Below are positions 34,012-37,671 of a stretch of DNA of 37,671 nucleotides, piece by piece. The first letter of the stretch is position 1. Each line of letters begins with the position of its first letter. The notes beneath the pieces were generated by a model. It made no database searches and had not been told where the DNA came from. It saw only the letters and a program-made list of their open reading frames with translations. Made by a program: the position numbers and the translations under genes. The DNA is from an uncultured Selenomonadales bacterium (GTDB lineage: Bacteria > Bacillota > Negativicutes > DSM-1736 > Dendrosporobacteraceae): contig CAMJML010000029.1 of assembly GCA_946407015.1 (NCBI GenBank), forward strand, positions 1-37,671, read 5' to 3'.

Positions 34012-34145
34012 AACGGAATATCTGGCTGCAGTAGCGGCAGATGCGGCAACTAGTTCCGCCGTTGCTCCGGTTAAATTCGCTTTGGATGATCAGGACTTCA
34101 GAAAAATAGCAAGGGATTAAGTCACGCAAAGGAAGGAGGAGTAAG

Positions 34146-34640
34146 ATGTCAGAGCTGGATCAAAATCAGTTGGAAGCTGAGGAAGATACGCAAAAGGGAA
34201 AATTTTTAACATTTGCTTTAGGATCTGAGGTTTATGGCATAGAAATTAAATATGTTACTGAAATTATTGGCATGCAAACAATTACGGAAGTTCCGGATTT
34301 GCCGGAATATGTGAAGGGAATTATTAATCTTAGAGGAAAAATTATTCCTGTTTTAGATGTGCGGTTAAGATTTAAAAAAACTGCGCGCGAATACAATGAC
34401 CGTACTTGTATTATCGTAGTGGATATTAAAGAGGTCGCTGTCGGTCTGATTGTTGATACGGTGGCGGAAGTGCTGAATATTCCTGAACAGGATATTGTAC
34501 TTCCCCCCCAGGTAAGCAACCATGATTATCAACGCTATATCAGCGCCATTGGCAAGGTTGGCCAAGATGTGAAGTTAATTCTGGATTGTAATAAATTATT
34601 GAATGATGAAGAAGCAGAACGTCTTGAAATAGTCCGGTGA
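34146..34640 (+). CDS. cheW: CheW chemotaxis coupling protein
   Basis: 164 residues, one CheW domain (about 18-160) that links MCPs to CheA. Family signatures include FLTFALGSEVYGIEIKYVTEI, YVKGIINLRGKIIPVLDVR and VGLIVDTVAEVL. AAGGAAGGAGGA precedes ATG 34146. The 134 bases between cheA and cheW hold no gene with a start codon. Confidence 0.94.
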   Translation: MSELDQNQLEAEEDTQKGKFLTFALGSEVYGIEIKYVTEIIGMQTITEVPDLPEYVKGIINLRGKIIPVLDVRLRFKKTAREYNDRTCIIVVDIKEVAVGLIVDTVAEVLNIPEQDIVLPPQVSNHDYQRYISAIGKVGQDVKLILDCNKLLNDEEAERLEIVR

Positions 34641-34671
34641 TATTTGCACATAAAACGGAGGCATGAAAAAA

Positions 34672-36387
34672 ATGAACTGGTTTCAAAATTTAAAGGTTGC
34701 TAAAAAACTCATCGTGGCTTTTCTATTGGTAACAGTCATCTTTGGTGTCGTTGGGTCAGTCGGTGTCCTGAACCTCTATCAGCTGGCGCAAGCCGATACA
34801 GAACTGTATCAATACTATGCGGTACCATTAACCCAAATGGGTAATATTTCAGAGGCTTATCAGCGAGGGCGTGTTCATTTCCGTGATGCCATGAATAATA
34901 AAGACCCGCGGATTCAAGCAGACAATAAGAAAAAATTTGATCAGTCTATTGTGACGATGAAAGAAGAGACGGCCAAAATTGGCAAGACCATGACAACGGA
35001 TGAAGGACGGAAGCTTCATAAAATACTAGAAGCGACCATTACCGAATATGAGCCTTATACCAATAATCTGTATGGTTTGGTTCAAGCCGGGCAGTACGAC
35101 CAGGCTAACCGGCTGATGCAAACCGAGGGGATGCGGGTCGCGGATATTTTTAATGATACATTGGACAGGCTGACAACTTTGAAAATTGAGGCCGCCCAGC
35201 AAAAGGCGGAAGAAAACAAGACAACGGCTCATCGCGCTATCCTTTTCATGATTGTATTTATTATAGGTGGCTTAGCGATTGCCATGGGATTAGGGTTCTA
35301 CATTGCCAGAGTCATTTCGAAGCCTGTTCAGATGGTGGTCGATGCGGCAGGCAGTATTGCGGACGGAAATTTGAAGATTGCTGTAGCGATTCAAAGCAAA
35401 GATGAATTTGGCCTGCTCGCCCAGGCTTTTAATACCATGGCCGAAAAGCTGAATGCCACCCTGACCAATGTCAAACAGGCTGCTGAGCAGGTGGCGGCCG
35501 GTGCCGGTCAAATTGCTGCTTCAGGTGAAGTGTTATCGCAAGGTTCAACAGAACAAGCGAGTTCAATTGAAGAAATTACGGCTTCCATGACACAAGTAGC
35601 GGCACAAACCAAACAAAATGCCGTTCATGCCAACCAAGCCAACGAACTGGCCATTTTAGCGAAGGATCAGGCTATTCAAGGAAATACGCAAATGCAGCAG
35701 ATGGTAAGAGCCATGGGAGAAATCAACGAATCATCGACCAATATCTCGAAAATCATTAAAGTGATTGACGAAATTGCTTTTCAAACCAATATCCTGGCGC
35801 TTAATGCTGCGGTAGAAGCCGCCCGTGCCGGTCAGCATGGTAAAGGTTTCGCCGTTGTAGCTGAAGAAGTCCGCAATCTGGCAGCCAGGAGTGCTAATGC
35901 CGCTAAGGAAACTACCGCGATGATTGAAGGGTCCATCAAGAAGGTTGAGGCTGGCACCAAAATTGCCAATGAAACAGCCTCAGCTCTTAATGGGATCGTC
36001 AGCGGGGTGACCAAAGCTGCCGAACTGGTTGGGCATATTGCCGAAGCTTCTAATGAACAGGCGACCGCTTTAGCACAAGTGAACCAGGCGATTGAGCAGG
36101 TGTCACAAGTCGTTCAGACCAATTCGGCGACAGCGGAAGAAAGCGCCTCGGCGAGTGAGGAATTATCAGGGCAGGCCGAAATGATGCGTGAACAAGTCAG
36201 CCGGTTTCAATTGAAACAGAACAGTCAGCCTTATAAAAACCACCAAGAGATCAGTCCTGAGGTGCTGCGTACGATTGAAACTATGATCGAGCGAAAAAAT
36301 TCCCGTTACCCGCTTGATTCGCATGCCGGCCAGCCTGAGGGGAAAGCAAAGATCCTGCTGGATGACAACGAATTTGGAAAATATTAG
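34672..36387 (+). CDS. Methyl-accepting chemotaxis protein
   Basis: Transmembrane chemoreceptor of 571 residues. TM1 (about 12-34), a periplasmic four-helix-bundle sensor of the 4HB_MCP type (about 35-185), TM2 (about 188-212), a HAMP domain (ISKPVQMVVDAAGSIADGNLKIAV), then a long signalling coiled coil with the hairpin tip EIAFQTNILALNAAVEAARAG and KGFAVVAEEVRNLA. There is no NWETF-type CheR tether at the C-terminus. The start at ATG 34672 leaves nine bases after GGAGG; ATG 34663 would leave only one. It lies 31 bases after cheW in the che operon, so CheA/CheW probably serve this receptor. The ligand is unknown. Confidence 0.95.
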   Translation: MNWFQNLKVAKKLIVAFLLVTVIFGVVGSVGVLNLYQLAQADTELYQYYAVPLTQMGNISEAYQRGRVHFRDAMNNKDPRIQADNKKKFDQSIVTMKEETAKIGKTMTTDEGRKLHKILEATITEYEPYTNNLYGLVQAGQYDQANRLMQTEGMRVADIFNDTLDRLTTLKIEAAQQKAEENKTTAHRAILFMIVFIIGGLAIAMGLGFYIARVISKPVQMVVDAAGSIADGNLKIAVAIQSKDEFGLLAQAFNTMAEKLNATLTNVKQAAEQVAAGAGQIAASGEVLSQGSTEQASSIEEITASMTQVAAQTKQNAVHANQANELAILAKDQAIQGNTQMQQMVRAMGEINESSTNISKIIKVIDEIAFQTNILALNAAVEAARAGQHGKGFAVVAEEVRNLAARSANAAKETTAMIEGSIKKVEAGTKIANETASALNGIVSGVTKAAELVGHIAEASNEQATALAQVNQAIEQVSQVVQTNSATAEESASASEELSGQAEMMREQVSRFQLKQNSQPYKNHQEISPEVLRTIETMIERKNSRYPLDSHAGQPEGKAKILLDDNEFGKY

Positions 36388-36459
36388 TGGGATTCGTCGG
36401 TGAGACAGTCAGCGGTTTTAGATTCATGAACTTGTTGGCAAGCAAAAGGATGGGGTTAG

Positions 36460-37275
36460 ATGGAATTGATTTCTGACCGGGAGTTTTCCGAATTGGTTCA
36501 ATTTATTAAACGTTATTATGGGATCAATTTGGCTCAAAAACGTACGTTGGTAATAGGAAGGCTCCATAACTATATACTTCAGAGTGGTTTTGGCAGCTTT
36601 GCCGATTATTGGCAGCATGTGATTGCCGACCGCAGCGGGGATGCCGGAACGGTATTAGTCAATAAGCTCACAACCAATCATACGTATTTTTTACGTGAGC
36701 CCAAGCACTTTGAGTTTCTGCAGCAGGAGATTTTGCCCTATTTGGCTGAAAAGGAAGCCGGCGCGAAAGATTTACGGATCTGGAGTGCCGGCTGCTCAAC
36801 GGGCGAAGAGCCTTATACCGTGGCCATGGCGGTTGATTCCTATTTTGGTGCAGAAAAATGGCGCTGGGATACCAAGATTTTGGCTACCGATATTTCCGTA
36901 CATGCCTTGGAAAAGGCTCAAAATGCTACTTATGCCAACCATCAGCTGGAATGTATGTCCAGGGAGTGGCGCACCCGCTATTTCCGGAAACTGGATGAAG
37001 CGACCAGCATGGTTGCAGATAAAATCAGAAATGAAGTTATCTTTCGGCGCTTTAATTTGATGAATCAAACCTTTCCGTTTAAAAAGAAATTTCACCTTAT
37101 TTTTTGCCGTAATGTCATGATTTATTTTGATGCTGAAACCAAGAAAGAATTAATTAACCGTTTTTATGACCATATGGAATCAGGCGGTTATTTGTTGATC
37201 GGACATTCGGAATCCATTAATCGCAATGAAAGTCATTATAAATTTATTATGCCGGCTGTTTATAGAAAGGGATAG
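36460..37275 (+). CDS. cheR: CheR MCP methyltransferase
   Basis: 271 residues. Methylates glutamates on MCPs with S-adenosylmethionine to adapt the receptors. It has the N-terminal CheR helix domain (about 1-75, with NHTYFLREPKHFEFL at its end) and the SAM-binding domain with WSAGCSTGEEPYTVAM, ILATDIS and LIFCRNVMIYF. AAAAGGAT precedes ATG 36460 at a moderate distance. Followed after 3 bases by cheB, its functional opposite. Confidence 0.95.
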   Translation: MELISDREFSELVQFIKRYYGINLAQKRTLVIGRLHNYILQSGFGSFADYWQHVIADRSGDAGTVLVNKLTTNHTYFLREPKHFEFLQQEILPYLAEKEAGAKDLRIWSAGCSTGEEPYTVAMAVDSYFGAEKWRWDTKILATDISVHALEKAQNATYANHQLECMSREWRTRYFRKLDEATSMVADKIRNEVIFRRFNLMNQTFPFKKKFHLIFCRNVMIYFDAETKKELINRFYDHMESGGYLLIGHSESINRNESHYKFIMPAVYRKG

Positions 37276-37278
37276 ATC

Positions 37279-37671
37279 ATGGGCAATGCAAATAAAATAC
37301 GGGTTTTAGTTGTCGATGACTCACTGGTATTTCGTGAAACTTTAGCACGAGGGATTGCCAGTGATCCGGCCATTGAAGTGGTCGCAACCGCTTCAGACCC
37401 CTATATGGCAAGAGATCAAATCATTAAACATGAACCCGATGTCATGACCTTGGATGTAGAAATGCCGCGAATGAGCGGTATCGAATTTGTAAAACGTTTA
37501 ATGCCGCAGTATCCGCTGCCTGTTGTGATGGTGAGTGCGATCAGTGAAACGGTTTTTGATGCTCTTGATGCGGGTGCTGTTGATTTTGTTACCAAGCCGG
37601 ATATCAAACTTGGACGCGGGCTGGACACGTTTATCAGTGAACTCATTATAAAAATTAAAATTGCTTCAACC
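37279..37671 (+). CDS. cheB: CheB methylesterase, receiver domain only (cut by window edge)
   Basis: The 131 codons seen form the receiver domain of CheB: D13/D14 (VVDDSLVF), phosphoacceptor D59 (MTLDVEMPRMSG), S86 (VSAI) and K107 (VTKPD). The DALDAGAVDFVTKPD stretch is typical of CheB rather than CheY. The esterase domain lies beyond the window. Three bases separate it from cheR, so translation is probably coupled. Confidence 0.93.
   Translation, partial: MGNANKIRVLVVDDSLVFRETLARGIASDPAIEVVATASDPYMARDQIIKHEPDVMTLDVEMPRMSGIEFVKRLMPQYPLPVVMVSAISETVFDALDAGAVDFVTKPDIKLGRGLDTFISELIIKIKIAST

Noticed and set aside
34012-34113. Open stretch of about 34 codons between cheA and cheW ending in KFALDDQDFRKIARD
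   Set aside because: It has no usable start codon or ribosome site and matches no family I know; too short to call a gene or a remnant.

Overview
The window looks like a chromosomal segment of a diderm, anaerobic Firmicute of the Negativicutes (Sporomusaceae-like, e.g. Sporomusa/Pelosinus relatives). The reasons are the mix of strong Firmicute signals (AGGAGG ribosome sites, sigma-A TTGACA/TATAAT promoters, an L-box lysine riboswitch, a NrdR-type nrdD promoter, a Bacillus-type MetA) with an outer-membrane TonB-dependent receptor and a Fur box. The genus call is inference. No tRNA, rRNA, IS element, phage or CRISPR was seen.

Layout. 1-5000 (minus strand): a chaperone operon dnaK - J-protein - clpB (clpB runs off the left edge), with a good sigma-A promoter and an unusual 8-bp-phased triple repeat upstream. 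5020-5908: a DUF169 gene. 5963-6943: decayed DNA, a truncated and frameshifted sigma-54 activator followed at once by the C-terminal stump of a glycyl radical enzyme. 7084-7899: an alpha/beta hydrolase. 8028-9646: lysA under a lysine riboswitch. 9816-11634: gmd plus a GT-A-like glycosyltransferase. 11828-13403: an ECF sigma factor with a putative membrane anti-sigma. 13586-14284: an exported SIMPL protein. 14456-15598: an HD-GYP protein behind a perfect 22-bp palindrome. 15928-18252: anaerobic ribonucleotide reductase NrdD with paired NrdR boxes. 18502-18807: a small membrane protein. 18860-20782 (minus): a TonB-dependent receptor with a Fur box and two copies of a 16-bp palindrome. 21322-22887: a DUF4127 protein. 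23016-24854: an orphan sensor histidine kinase. 24897-28532: an IclR regulator, an IlvD/Edd dehydratase and a DHDPS-family aldolase, probably a sugar-acid catabolic cluster. 28782-29885: a DUF362 protein. 30150-31106: metA of the acetyl-CoA type. 31219-37671: a chemotaxis operon cheY-cheA-cheW-mcp-cheR-cheB (cheB cut by the right edge) behind a c-di-GMP-I riboswitch with its own terminator.

How the parts work together. Two classic riboswitch-terminator units are visible, lysine on lysA and c-di-GMP on che. The HD-GYP protein about 16 kb upstream could lower the c-di-GMP pool that the che leader reads, so second-messenger level and chemotaxis gene expression may be linked; this is inference. 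The IclR gene, its candidate twin operators and the dehydratase/aldolase pair form a compact regulated catabolic module. The best candidates for something not well described are the accessory dnaK-J-clpB operon (DnaK of the insert-containing Gram-negative/cyanobacterial type, J-protein with a half-size zinc centre, no grpE or hrcA) with its phased repeats, the palindrome in front of the HD-GYP gene, the paired TGACTG-N4-CAGTCA operators next to a Fur box, and the hairpin in the metA leader.
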